Assembly: GCA_950295325.1 (NCBI GenBank)
Contig: OX485805.1
Location: 28,381,501-28,445,500, forward strand
DNA length: 64,000 nucleotides
Direction: 5' to 3'
DNA from: Polytrichum commune
Lineage: Eukaryota; Streptophyta; Polytrichopsida; Polytrichales; Polytrichaceae
In this document: piece by piece, positions 44,973 to 57,251 of the stretch
How the letters are laid out: every line of letters begins with the position of its first letter
Position numbering within the stretch: the first letter of the stretch is position 1
The notes under the pieces: model-generated
Database searches by the model: none
The model's input: only the letters and a program-made list of their open reading frames with translations
Told to the model about the DNA's origin: nothing
Program-made: the position numbers and the translations under genes

Positions 44973-46958
44973 GTAAACATATTAATGTATAAATTAAAGA
45001 ATATACCATAATTATTATGCATTGTTTTTGTATTACCTATGTGGATGATCTTTAAGATGAGTTGCGAATTCTACTTGATGACAGAGGTGGTTACTATGGT
45101 TTCTGAAGACTTGCATGAGGGTTGTAAATTAATTAAAAAGAACTAAAATTTGAGATTACCGCAAGCATAATTCGCGACAATTAAAGATGATGTGGTTACT
45201 CAAAAGATGATACCCTAGACATGTTGCCTTGACTGTGAGTTAATAATTATTTGCCAAGCTATTGAGCTTCACGACTAAAGTAGGTCAAATCATTAGAGTG
45301 ATAGAAAGTCCCCAAAGATAGGATGGAATCACACACTACAAAGGAGGCACGAATGAATCCTTAAGAGTGAGTTAACGAAGAAGAGAATAAGAAACGAAAA
45401 TAACCATAACTTGTTATTAAAACCTCTAATCCAATGTGACATGAATCCTTATGGACACTAGCTCAGCGTTCCTTGAGATCTAGTTCCCTAGGTTGGTTTA
45501 TTTGATTGATTTAAGTAATAGTAAAAACCTAACTACAAGCTCAAATGGCTCCACCATGATTAACAACACTACTCCCGAAAGTGGGGGAAATCTAGGAACA
45601 CCAACTTGTGACTTCATTGCCCTTCCCCATTCATGAGCTTCTAGTCCTTTGTGCATGGCCCCCACCGCAGTGCCAAAGAATGGAATGTCCACCCCAAAGT
45701 GAGGCCAACTACCAGTTTTGGAGCTAATGCACCCGCAAACTTGAATGATCTCTATAAGTCATGTCCTTTGTCCAATTAAGAGGTTCTTTACAATGTTGAA
45801 AATCCTTGAGAATGCTTTTCTAGTGTAGTTTAATCACCAAATTGGAGAAGATCTCATTTTAGGCAATTGAAAGAGAGCGTTGCTAACTTTAGGAGGTAAC
45901 GTGGAGTTCCTATTGAGACAACCCCCACACTTAGTCTTCACAATGCTTAGTGTGGTCCCAAAGTACCTTTTAAGCGCCACACATGAGCTTAACCACCCTT
46001 CCATATGGGTGGCCATCGCCTAATTGCATAGCGGGACTTTGGTGTCACACCAAGGTCCACCCTGCAAACGTTGTGTTGGGTCACTCCAACTAGGGGTAGG
46101 GGGCGTGACAATTGATAAACTTCATAAATGGGACCTATCTTGATTTAGTGTGTAGAAGGGTAAGTCTTATGTCTATAGTATTATTTGAATTGCATCTCAC
46201 ATGAATGACAAGGAGCATGCATCCACTTTCCAAAATTTAAATTGAAACTCTACAAGTTTATCCACCCATCAACATTGTTGTCATTCATAATCTGCACAAC
46301 GAATCATTTTTACAAATCACATCAACAATAAACAATCTCAACCAAAACATTTGTAGAAAGGATTTTGGAATTTTGATGCACAAAATGTTTAAGGATGTAA
46401 CAAAACCATAATTTTCATTTTCCATTCTCATAAATACTTACTTGACCGGTATTGATACACAAACACACTTTCCGAAAACAATATGAAATGCCTTGGTGTC
46501 CCAACTTAGAATTCCTTGCAGCACTTCAACACTTCAAAACTTCATGAAGTGTTGACATGGATTCCGACTCTAGCAAGCGCAACCGACTTGTTCCTCATTT
46601 GGATTTGTTAAAGCGCTGAAGTGAATTTTTTATTTTTGTTATCAAAACCCTACATATCATGAAATGCTCAAAATGCCTCGATAGGTGTACTTGACACCTT
46701 ACCTTCGCAACTCCTCCAATTCATCCAACTAATAATTCAACAGCTACCTTACTTACCATAGCCGAGGCGGAAACTCGCATGATGAGATGCGCTCATCACT
46801 CAAATCGTGCCATAGTACAAAATTCATCGAGCAAATTGCAAAATCAGTGGAAAGTCCACGCATGATGACAGTTACTGCATTAATTTAGGATATGAGGTTT
46901 GCGGCGGCATGTGGGGAAGGACAATATCAACTTACATTAAGTAGTCTTGTGAGGATCG
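44973..46958. other. intergenic DNA upstream of the AP180-like gene
   Basis: No gene is recognised. A purine-rich run (GGGGTAGGGGG) followed by TGACA at about 46092-46111 resembles a PPT/LTR junction but has no supporting domains. The promoter of the downstream gene should lie near 46.6-46.9 kb, with no clear TATA box. Confidence 0.4.
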
Positions 46959-49900
46959 ATGGCCAGTGGGTCGAAGAGCTTTCGTAGGGTGCTTGGCTCC
47001 ATCAAAGACTCGACCAAAGTCGGCCTTGCAACAATCAACAGCGACTACAAGGTGTTCATTCATTATACTACCTGTATAATTTCGGAATAAATTCCTCAGA
47101 ATTAATCCCACTGTATGTAGACCCATTCCAAGAGGGGACACACCTATATAAATTATTAGTAGTCTTGCTAATAATCAAGGCCGGCTCTCAGATTTGACGA
47201 CATGAACAATCAGTTGTGCAGGACCTTGACATTGCAGTCGTGAAAGCAACCAACCATGTTGAGTGCCCCCCAAAGGAGAAGCACGTGCGGAGTGAGTTGA
47301 TTATTCATACGTATCATCCCCCTTTGAATTTTGTCTGATAACTTATCTGATTCAAAATTCTAATTAACTCAGAGTAACCTATGTGGCCCTATGATTGTGG
47401 GCACTTCCAACTTCACAGACAATTGTAGCCCATGGACCCGGAATTGTCTCATCCGGTCAGCAATTGCGAATCATGTAGATTGTTATTTCAAGTTTCAGAA
47501 TCAGAGTTGAGATGCAAGAGTTATAAGATGTCAAAGTGAGGATTCTCCTTCTCTTTGAACGATCACATCGATCACGTAGGCCTCCCAATTCTGTTCATTG
47601 TTGAACCGAGAGCGGTGTCTATATTTTGAGCACATAGTTCAATTTCATTGAAATTGTAGCAGATGTCGTTTTGGGTGTCTGTTCTTAACTACAAACCTTG
47701 CCGTATGCCACACAAATATAGGCGATGAATTAAAGAAGAGTGACCACATAAGGCCTATACAACTTGGTGGAATCCTGCATGAAGAAGTAGGTTCCTGGTT
47801 TATGTGGACTCAAATCTTGCCAACCCTAATTTAAACGCAAGTCTGACAGAGAGTAAAGTTTGACTCTTGTTGCATGCTTGCAATGTAAGAGATTCAAAAG
47901 GGTTACTAATTCTTATAGGAATTGGTATAAGAATTGGTAATCGATGGCATCATGACTGTGAAGGCCTGCCAGATTCTGTGTTCATTTTCTCTTCAATGCT
48001 CAACATGCAAACTTGTAAATGAAGAGAGAATGTATTTCTCGGAGAGACCTAATTGTGTGGCTGATTTTGTGTGTGTGTGTGTGTATGTGGGGTGGTGGCA
48101 GCCATCTTCTTGGCCACATCGTCATCGCGACCGCGGGCGGATGTGGCGTATTGCATCCATGTCCTCGCCAGGCGCATTGCCAAAACACACACGTGGACGG
48201 TCAGTAGGTCCACTCTCTTAGGTTTTATAATCCGTTGCTTATTTGAAAAAGAATAATTTCAGTAGCTTATGAATTGGATGTGCCTCAAGATTGAAAAATG
48301 TTCATGATTTTCTTCATCATATGAGGTTATTGCGACAAATATGTTTCAGATCATAACCATGTATGTGCTACGAGATAATGCTTACAGAATATGACATTTT
48401 AAGAACATTGCAAATTGAAATGCAACATCTGAGAATTACATCCTTCAGAAGGTTTGTAGTCAAGGGGAAGGATTATCCCGAGGATACCACCTCGTGGGAG
48501 AAAGAATGTGATTCTAGGCGCGATTTCATGACCAAAAGAATCAGGTCAGTGGCTTATGAATTGGTCGTGCCACAAGATTGGAAGACTTTCATAATGCTCT
48601 TCATCATGTGATCTTCATATTGCGACAATGTGTTTCAGATCCTAACCCCTACACGGACCAGAAGAAACCGCCAACAGCTGCTCCTCCTGAAGGAGAGATC
48701 AAGCTTGCAGAGTGTGAAATTAAAGGATCTTGCAAATTGAAATGCAACGTCTGAGAGAGTCGACATCCTTCATAAGGTTTGTAGTCAAGGGGAAAGGTTA
48801 TCTTGAGGATGAAACCTCGTGGGAGAAAGAAACATGTTTCTAGACTCGATTTCATTACCAAAAGAATTAGGTCAGATGCTTATAAATTGGATCTGCCACA
48901 AGATTGGAAGACATTCCTAATGATCTTCATCACGTGAGCTTAATATTGCGACAACATGTTTCAGATCGTAACCATGTATGTACTACGAGAAATTGCCAAC
49001 GGAAGCTCCTCCTCTTGAAGGAAAGATGATGCTTGCAGGATGTGAAATTAGAGGATCTTGCAAATTGAAATGCAACATCTGAGAGGCACATCCTTCAGAA
49101 GGTTAAGTGGAAAAAATTTCCTGAGGTGGAAGGCTCTTGGGAGGAAGAGATTGATTGTAGGCGTGATGATTTTGCCACAGGTTGCATTGAAGGCGATGAT
49201 GGTCATCCACCGCACTCTGAGGGAAGGCGACCCCACGTTCCGAGACGAGCTCCTCAACTATGCCAGGAACCGCGGCCATGTCCTCAATCTCTCCAATTTC
49301 AAGGATGACTCCAGTACAAATGGTATGTTTCTATTGGTTTAGTATTTCCAATTCAGCTTCTTCAGGAGGATCTCATCAATAAGAAGTGTGGCCCTATTGC
49401 GGGCACTTCCAACTCCACAGACCTTCATGGCTATTGGGTTGACTCGCTTGGGAATTGTCTCATCTGGTTAGCCGTTGCGATGAATCACGAAGATTGACGT
49501 TTCAAGTTCCAGAATGGGAGTTGACGTGGAAAATTTAAAAGAGTTTAAATTGAAGACTCTCTTTAAATGATCACACAGGCCCTCCCAATCGTGTGCACTG
49601 TTGAACTTAATGTGATGCTCATATATTGAGCACATAGGCCAATCTCATTGTAAGACATGGGTTTCTGGTGTCCATGTTTAACGGCAAGCCTTGCCATAAA
49701 CCACACCAGTGTAGGGCGCACATACCTTATGGTGGTTGGCTTGGCTTGGGAATTCTTCCATCCGCCTAGCAATTGCGAATCATGGGATTGTCATCTCAAG
49801 TTACAGAATTGGAGTTGAGATGCAAAAGTTATAAGAGGTCAAAGTGAGGATTCTCTTTCTCTTTAAATGATCACATGTGCCCTCCCAATTGTGTTGAATG

Positions 49901-52900
49901 TTACACCTAGATTGGTGTCTATATTCTGAGCACATAGTCCAATCTCACTGTCATTGGTCTCCGTTCTTAACCACAAGCTCTTTACATATACCACTCAAAT
50001 TTTGGTGTCCAAGAAAGAAGAGTGACCACATAAGGTCCGCATGGCTGAGATCACCATTTGCACCAATGTAAGATTGGATTTGTGGATTTGATTGTAGCTT
50101 GGGACTACTCGGCATGGGTGCGCACATATGCTCTTTACCTCGAGGAGCGGCTTGAGTGCTGCCGGGTCTTAAAGTATGACGTGGAGGCCGAGCGCTCAGT
50201 GGTGAGGTTTTCTACTCCTCTACGAAAGGCCATAGTTTTTTGCATCTTCTAATATGTAGTTGGAAATCTCAAATGACTTGGATTGAGGATTCTATCGATA
50301 TAATTAGATAGTAAAAAATTGTGGCCATTCTACGTATGACATGTGAATTTTACTGGCAGACTTTGGAAAATAGGAGTTCAAGAGCTACAGATGATTCGGT
50401 CCTTTAATTTTTGTCCCCAATCACATGTCGAACTCCTGCACATACCTCCTTCATCTGAAAAATACAAATTCATAATTACAAGGTGACTGACAGATGCATA
50501 CCCGACTGAGGGAGCTGGACACGGAGGAGTTGTTGGAGCAGATGCCTGCGTTGCAACAACTCCTGCACCGGCTCATGGGCTGTCAGGTCACCCTCACGTC
50601 CAAATTCTGTATTATTACCTCATTATCACTTTATTATCACCTCTACTATTTCGCTCTTGCACGCTTTCTTAGTTTCCAATAATGTTCGTATAAAAGCCAA
50701 GAGTTCTCATATAATTTCCATTAAGAAGAGATTATCCCTCCATTCAAAGTTTCTTAAACACATTTAATCACATCCACATCATTCATAATATGTCACATTG
50801 ACCAACAGATTGTTTGCTAAGTTCTTCAATAAATTGCGTAATCTCTTTCCAGTGAAAATGATGTTACATAATGGCCATTATCTAATACATCAAAACCACG
50901 TTTAAACGGAGTCAATTTGTGACATAACCCAAATTGAGGTGATTTTTTGGCGTGATTTCTAGCCTGAAGGAGCAGCTATCAGCAATTATGTGATTCAAGC
51001 GGCGTTGGGTCTGGTAAGTAACTGTGCTAATCCTATGTCTTTTCTACCCATTGGGAAGTTCACATCCTGCTACATCTCTTGCATGTTCATGGAGCCCTGG
51101 TGTTGTGATATTTTGGATTAAATTCTTGTACACTACAGGTCCTCAAGGAGAGTTTCAAGCTTTACCGTGCAATCAATGACGGTGTCATCAATCTGGTGGA
51201 CAAGGTTTGCATTCTCCAACAACGGAAATTGTACTAACCTAGAAGCTTGTAAAGTAAGATTTTAGAATTTTGTTGTCAGCTCTACGCCATGATCATCCCA
51301 AAGGCTCTTGAATTTATCCTTGTGCCTTGTGGCCTTCATTTATTTAGTAGTGTCGTCGACTCATTGTTTTCCATTGATTGCAATCACTTGGAAAAGTGGT
51401 TACTAGGAGACATCATATGCTTGTATCTGTTTGCTCCTGGAGGACAGTTCTTCGAAATGAGCCGACACAATGCAATGAAAGCATTGGAAATCTACAAACG
51501 AGCTTCTCAACAGGTTGCTCTCACCAAAAAATTTGCACTTTGGTTTCAAACACTCACAAAATTGTTATAAGGGTGCTTTTTCTTTTACCACCACGTCATC
51601 ATTTTAGGGGTGCTTATGTTCTCGAGATTATCAGAGGCAGATGCTCTATTAATGACCATTTTAAACAGTTCTTTCTTCATGGAGACAGGATACCCGGAAA
51701 ATTCTGTCGAGCCTGAGATGATTCAACCAATGGTTGGAAGTCGATGTGCCAAGTTAAACCAAACCAGGAAATCTGGGGAAATTCGGGGTTGATGTTCATA
51801 AACTGATCAGTGTTGCGTGTTTGTGCCTGTCTGTATGGGCAGGCAGGAAGACTCACAGAGTTTTATGAGATGTGTAAAAGCATGGACTTCGCTCGCAATT
51901 TTCAGTTTCCTGTTCTTGAACAGGTTTGTTTCGTTGTGTTGCTCATCGGTGTGGTACATTACACTACGAGTAGTATTTTAGGCATCAGTGCTTCCTGTAC
52001 TTCCATAATGACAAAGAACACTTTTTTTTTTTTCTGTGGTATTCCAAGCAATTTCTCAATATTCCCCACCATTATGTTTGAGTGTGATTGTGCGATGAAA
52101 CACATCAATGTTTGAGTAGTAGAGAGTTGTCAAAGAAAGCAGTTACTAAATTGAGTCTTTGTGGGTAGTGTGCAATATGAAAATTGTGGATATTGCTAGA
52201 TTCGAAGCATCATGCTTATTACAGTTTCTGCACTCCAATGCAGCCCCCGAAGTCTTTTCTCTTCACAATGGAGGACTATGTGAGGGACTCCTTTCGCGGC
52301 AAGGAGGTAATTGTTTTATGTGATTCTGCAAATAAAGCACCTCTTACAGAAAAAAAACATTGCATGAATTTGAGAAATTCTATGGCTGGTTTTAATTGTG
52401 GGGTTTTCTTCGAAACGATTACATTTCACGCAATGAGCATGTTGTCTGGTAAGATGATCTGAAAATGGAATCTGGCCATTGGTGCTCTCAATCAGTTCGA
52501 TGGTGTGTACTCTGAAGAATTTGGTGAGCATTTTGGAATTTAGTGCCTGTTTCTAAATTCTACTGGTGGTTGCAGGACTATGAGGATCGAACTCCCAAGC
52601 TGCAGACACAATCAACATTGGACCGCACTCGCGATTATGACAATGGGACACCGCCACCTGTGCAACCAATGCCCGAGGAATTCCTCCGTCCACCTCGGTC
52701 GGCAGCACGAGACCTGATGGCAAGTGTTTCCAACTTTCAATAACTCCAGACAATCCTTCATGTCATAACATCCTTAACTAACCTATTTAGGTTCCACCTC
52801 AAATGGAATGATTCTTAGGTACTCCGGACACACATCTTCAGTTAAATCTTGGTAGATGGAAGGAGACTTTAAGCTGACAAGATTGCCGCATGAAAATCAG

Positions 52901-54219
52901 GAACTGAATGAGGGATTGCAGACAGATGACAGAAATTCCTTTGCATTGACTATCATCCCACCAGGTCTCATACTGCTCCTTGTCATTTGATGTGGTCTTT
53001 CTAACAGGGTCTTGAACAGCGAACTGAACTGAACTATGGTTTAAATTCTTAATTACTAGGTTTGGTATGTGATGAATCTATTTCAGATTTGACAAAGTTC
53101 TACGTTTTTTGAACAAGAGAAAATCTGATCTCATCTGTATTGATCGGTTCTTTGTGTTACAAAAAACATTCTCTTCAGCATCTCTCTGGACCATTTCCAA
53201 ATGAATCGTTCAATGAGAACTAACATAGCCATATGGCGGCTAGAGGACATTCAAATTTTGAGTGTCTCTCTGCACAGGTCTAGCTGCTCCTGCAACTGGT
53301 AATTATCGCCCCCCTGAAGTCACGGGGTGGGAGCTTGCACTTGTGTCGGATACAAACCGTGATGGAGGTGCTGCTACAACTAACAAATTGGTATGATCAT
53401 TTAAAATTTTATTTAAAGAGTGACTGTCTAACAATTTATGATAAAAATTTGCTTTGAGCCCACTAGATAGGATTTTACTGCCAATTGATGCGTCATGTCA
53501 CGAGTTGACTGGACCTTGGACCGGATTGTAACACTTAGTTTAGTAAGCAATGATTGCTCAATTTTTTTTTGAAATTCGAGATGTCGTGCATTTTGATTGG
53601 TATACGGATATGATAGGTGAGGAAATATTCTTACGAGATCGAGAAATGGCGGCCTGTATTTTTTTCCATTCCCTGGCTGGAAACAAGCATAGTACAACAA
53701 TTCACAAACCAATGTAGATGTCATGTAATGTGGTCAAGGATATCATGATGATGCACACTTGGATATATACCTAGATGTAATGTGGAAGTAAAGGAGTAAT
53801 TAATATTTAAGCGTGAATGTCTTAACAATCTCCAGGGTGCAGCTGGAGGCTTTGATAAGCTGTTGCTGGACAGTTTATACGATGACGCAATACAGAGACG
53901 GTTCAAAGCAGCTGCCCAGAGGATCTCCCCTGCCGGGACATCGGGTCATGCATCGAACCCATTTGACGACATTTTCACAAACAATTACATTCCGCCATCA
54001 CCTGGCTCCATGCACGTGATGCAACAACAAGCGTTCCTTGTTCAGCAGCAGCAAAGGCTCTCGTCGTCCATGCCATCTGCAGATAACCCTTTTGGGAATC
54101 CTTTTGGAGTGCCATCCCTCAACCCTTCTCTGAGTCCACCTCCGCAGTTGATATTGCAACCTCCCCCAACAACAAATCAGTTCCGAAACAACCCATTTGG
54201 GAATCCAGGGCTCCTTTGA
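46959..54219 (+). CDS. ANTH-domain clathrin assembly protein (AP180/PICALM-like), 15 exons
   Basis: Phosphoinositide-binding clathrin adaptor for endocytic or TGN vesicle formation. Exons: 46959-47051, 47222-47291, 48102-48199, 49181-49322, 50098-50201, 50494-50586, 50963-51013, 51139-51204, 51448-51513, 51843-51923, 52244-52306, 52576-52719, 52922-52964, 53278-53390, 53836-54219. Phases agree throughout, giving 536 residues. The ANTH domain fills about residues 1-275. The lipid-binding signature K-x9-K-x-K-H is at 39-52 ([14 protein letters not shown]). Blocks [52 protein letters not shown]-like ([10 protein letters not shown]) and [19 protein letters not shown] match Arabidopsis PICALM1-type proteins. 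The tail has TGWELALVS, a DSLYDD motif, several NPF repeats ([25 protein letters not shown]) for EH-domain partners, and Gln/Pro-rich sequence. Intron 12 uses a GC donor (ATG|GCAAGT). Confidence 0.93.
47395..47700 (+). repeat. dispersed repeat C in intron 2 of the AP180-like gene
   Basis: This carries the same landmarks as 13085-13370, in the same orientation, including 'ttgtgggcacttccaactt', 'cagcaattgcgaatcatg' and 'gagttgagatgcaagagttataaga'. Confidence 0.6.
48251..49180 (+). repeat. threefold tandem repeat filling intron 3
   Basis: Three diverged units of about 295-326 bp lie at 48251-48544, 48545-48870 and 48871-49180. Shared landmarks are 'gtcagNNgcttatNaattggNNNtgccacaagattg', 'ttgcgacaaNatgtttcagatc', 'aaattgaaatgcaacNtctgaga', 'catccttcaNaaggtt' and 'ctcgtgggagaaagaa'. 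The last unit ends exactly at the 3' splice site of intron 3 (TTTTGCCACAG), so it now supplies the acceptor. Corresponding places in units 1 and 2 read ACCAAAAGAATCAG and ACCAAAAGAATTAG, both ending in AG before GTCAG. Confidence 0.75.
49385..49700 (+). repeat. dispersed repeat C in intron 4, first copy
   Basis: It starts near 'tgtggccctattgcgggcacttccaactccacag' and continues through 'gatcacacaggccctcccaatcgtgtgcactgttgaac' to 'gagcacataggccaatctcattg'. It is followed closely by a second copy. Confidence 0.6.
49735..50030 (+). repeat. dispersed repeat C in intron 4, second copy
   Basis: A second, 5'-truncated copy is arranged head-to-tail with 49385-49700. The shared run covers 'cagaattggagttgagatgcaaaagttataagaggtcaaagtgagg', then 'gatcacatgtgccctcccaatt' and 'gagcacatagtccaatctcactg'. 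Confidence 0.6.
52720..52921 (+). other. GC-AG intron 12 of the AP180-like gene
   Basis: The donor context is CTGATG|GCAAGTG and the acceptor GGGATTGCAG|ACA. GC donors normally have otherwise strong consensus, and here +3 to +6 is AAGT. The next exon (43 bp) encodes [14 protein letters not shown], which matches the DQNALALAIV region of plant homologues. No nearby in-frame GT alternative keeps that exon in frame as simply. Confidence 0.7.
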
Positions 54220-54716
54220 TTTCTGGAAGATTTCCCCACCGCTCGTTCTAAAACTCTCAACAAATTCATCAGCAGATAAGAATGCACGATGATCTAACCA
54301 ATGAGGCACACACTGAGAATCGAATGTGAATGACATCAAGTGTGAGCAATATTTGCACGAATTGATTGGTAGTGCATCTAAACCTAATTCTCCAATGTGG
54401 CCTGTGACCATGGTCCTGTTGCCTACAAGCCATGGACCTGCAGTGCTATTACGATGTCACGTAAATGCGAGGATTTAGGTTCTACATGCAAGAGTCACTA
54501 GACGCTCTAAAGACAGATTCCAGGTCTTTTGTGAAGGGCAGAGGCAATTATGCAGCCAACAAAGAAACAAAGGTGAGCTTGTTAGTGCAGAGGACAATGC
54601 AGGCCCCAGTTGACAGCCCGATGAGCTCAAGAAATGATTGGAATTCTGCAGGATGATGGTCATCCTTGATTCCATAAATTGCATGCCTGTATGGTACGTG
54701 GATTTACTATTTAAGG
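54220..54716 (+). other. 3' flank / probable 3' UTR of the AP180-like gene
   Basis: This follows the stop codon at 54217-54219. No other gene is recognised. Confidence 0.4.
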
Positions 54717-55080
54717 TATATGGCCCTACTGTGGGCACTTCCAACTCCGAAAGTTAATTTGGCCTTTGGCTGGGAACAGGAATTGCTACATTCCCTAAGC
54801 AATTTCAAAATCAGAGTTAAGATGCAAAGTTTATAAAAGGTCAAACTCGAGGTTCTTTTTCTCTTTAACCGATCACATAGACCCTCCCACTTTGTGTTTA
54901 CTATCGAACCTAGAATGGTGTCTAATCTCATAGTAACATGTGTCTTTTAGAACCCGGCCGGATCTATCTAATCCTGTTTGCTCCCTATGCTTTCGCACCT
55001 CAGCATCAGTAGAGACCCAGAAAGCTGCCTTTGCTTTTGTTTTAGTTTCTACTCTTAACTACAAGCCTTTGTCAGATACC
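54717..55080 (+). repeat. dispersed repeat C, copy downstream of the AP180-like gene
   Basis: It has the 'tggccctactgtgggcacttccaactcc', 'tcagagttaagatgcaaagtttataaaaggtcaaact' and 'gatcacatagaccctcccactttgtg' landmarks. An approximately 60-bp unrelated piece may be inserted near 54955-55030 before 'tctactcttaactacaagccttt'. Confidence 0.55.
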
Positions 55081-56006
55081 ACCCCTATAATATAGGGTAC
55101 ACATAGGGGAGAGGGAATTTTCATATATGTACACACTTCCCATCCATCCAAGATAATAACTTGACCCCCTACAGGTTTGCTACCGCATCATCTCAAATGA
55201 CCTTAAGTAGACTAATTTGGGGTCTTTGAAGCTAATTCCAGAGTCAAACTAACTTAATAACATAACCATACTGTTCCAGGGCTTTTATGTTGGATGTAAG
55301 AGAGATATGTTTGTATACAGTGATTCCCTCTCTCCTCATATAGGTGTCCAATTAAGAAGATTAACCACATGAGGCCTTGCAGTGTAGCCAAGCTGCCCAA
55401 CAGGCTCATCCTAATAGGTACGCAAGTTGCATGAATCTACTGCAAAGCGCAACTTGTTTTATTGGCAGTATCTGTATTGCTCCTTAGCAGACTGCCTTCA
55501 TTGGTGTTGAGATAGCAATCATTAAGGCGAGACCACTGATACTTTGTCATCTATCTCCATTGAGGAAAAAACAAATTCAAAATTCAGAATTAGCACCAGA
55601 CGAAGTACACTTCTGCACGAAAAATTGAAGCTGAAATTGATACGATCCCTATGTTCAATTTCGAGTTATTAGTTCTGAGGGGGAGGAGGGTATACTATAA
55701 ATATCTAGAGTTTAGTTCAAGGTCGCCAACCCGGGAGAGGATTAACAGGAGTCATTTATGTGGTTGTTGGAATGCATTATCCTTGAGAGGCTCAAATAAC
55801 CAAAGTATTTCCTAAAAACCAGGTAAAGCTCCATCGGTTATAGCAGAGGCATCCGGCTATCCCAATGCACTTACAAGAACTTGCTCCAAAGATTTTCAAG
55901 TAGGGTTTAGTTAAGTAGCTTTCACACATGTTCATTATTTTATCTACCAAGCAATGAATGTTGGGTAGTTTTTGTCCCATCCCCAAATGCCTTACTACTC
56001 ACCTAT
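55081..56006. other. intergenic DNA, no gene seen
   Basis: No coding or repeat feature is recognised before the copia target site. Confidence 0.4.
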
Positions 56007-56011
56007 GTTAC

Positions 56012-56309
56012 TATTGTTACAATCTGCTTAAGTTAGGGTTTGCTGCATTGTCCAGAACGATGAAGCTTCTAGACATTTGTTCAGGAAGTATATTCTAGGA
56101 GCTTCGGAGGTTCTTAGTTTCTTCTAGGAACTTCGGGGGTAGGTTACTAGTTAGTTAATTAGTTGTTTACATTAGTATAAATAGGGATTCCTTTGGTGTA
56201 ATTGATCACTGTAGCAAAAGACCATTTGAGGGATGTAGGGTGCAGTAAAGAAGAGTTGAAGCACTGTGTGTGTAACTATGAATGTTTGTCTGGTTTCCTT
56301 GTCGCAATA
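56012..56309 (+). repeat. copia 5' LTR
   Basis: 298 bp with a TATA box TATAAATA at 56176-56183, the likely promoter of the genomic RNA. It differs from the 3' LTR at three single bases: G/T in 'tccaGaac', A/G in 'agacAtttg' and T/C in 'atcacTgtag'. Confidence 0.95.
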
Positions 56310-56456
56310 GATTATGGGCGCCACACACCATCTACTGCCCGCAGATAGAGTAAAGTAAGTCCAGAAAACAGTTCTTTAGTTTCAAGTCAATTCTTGAATT
56401 ATCAGAGGTCTTTTCAATTCTTTTTGTCAAGATCAAGAGGATAATCGTTACTTCCA
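56310..56456 (+). other. copia leader with atypical primer-binding site
   Basis: The LTR is followed by GATTATGGGCGCCAC rather than TGGTATCAGAGC. TTATGGGC (56312-56319) is complementary to the anticodon-loop region of plant initiator tRNA-Met (GCCCATAA). That would fit half-tRNA priming as in Drosophila copia. The tRNA sequence is recalled from memory. Confidence 0.5.
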
Positions 56457-57251
56457 ATGGACGCCAGTGCCATGTCAGACATCCGGGAGTCTAGCTCAAT
56501 CGATAAATACGATGGCAGCAACTTTCACTTATGGAAGATGCATTTGAGTTTCATTTTTCAATCTCGAGATCTTTTTCCTATCGTCAATGGTACTCTGAAG
56601 AAGGCTGCTCTTAGTACTGCTGCTGATAAATTGCTCTGGGAGAAAAAAGACAAGCAAGCCATTGTAGCAATTCTGGCCACCCTTGATTCGCACCACAAGG
56701 CGGAGGTTATCAACTGCACCACTTCTCATGAAATGTGGATGCAGCTCCAAGCTTATCACGACCAGCACTCTGATGAGTGCATCATTGCGCTTCAAGAAAA
56801 GTATTATGGAAGCAAGCTTAGTGCTGATGAGTCTATTGCCGTTTTCATTAGTTCCTTAAAGAAATTGGCGAAGCAATTGACCGATCTTGGTCAACCAATT
56901 TCTGATCAACAGCTGATAAGCAAAATTAAGTGCGGTCTGCCCTCGGCGTATGATCCACTTCTTCTAGCTTGGGATAATCTTCCTGTTGCCGAGCAGACTC
57001 TTCTTTCTTTTCAAACACGGCTTGTCAAGTTTCAGCACAAACTCCGTGATCGTGCTTTGCTACCTGAGTCTCCGTTAGAACAGGTGTTTTTCGCTCAAGG
57101 TTCTTTACCGGCAGTATCGAAGCCTAATTCCACTCAGACTGTCGAAAAAAAACATGAGCGCGCAGAACGGTTAGCCAGACAGAAGCGTAGATCTCGTTGT
57201 TATAAGTGTGGCAGGCGAGGCCATTTTGGTAGAGTGTCCGCAGGACAGTGA
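56457..57251 (+). pseudogene. copia gag
   Basis: ATG at 56457. UBN2/gag-like content: SSIDKYDGSNFHLWKMHL, then HEMWMQLQAYHDQHS, AVFISSLKKLAKQLTDLGQPI and LISKIKCGLPSAYDPLL. It ends in a basic stretch and a CCHC knuckle begun as CYKCGRRGHF. Just after the knuckle His the frame is lost, apparently by a 2-bp deletion near 57230. The pol frame continues from there, so gag and pol were originally one ORF, as is usual for copia. The protein stops at 57251. Confidence 0.92.

Noticed and set aside
46092-46115. Possible polypurine tract and LTR start
   Set aside because: There is a G-rich run followed by TGACA, but no coding domains, PBS or second LTR in range.
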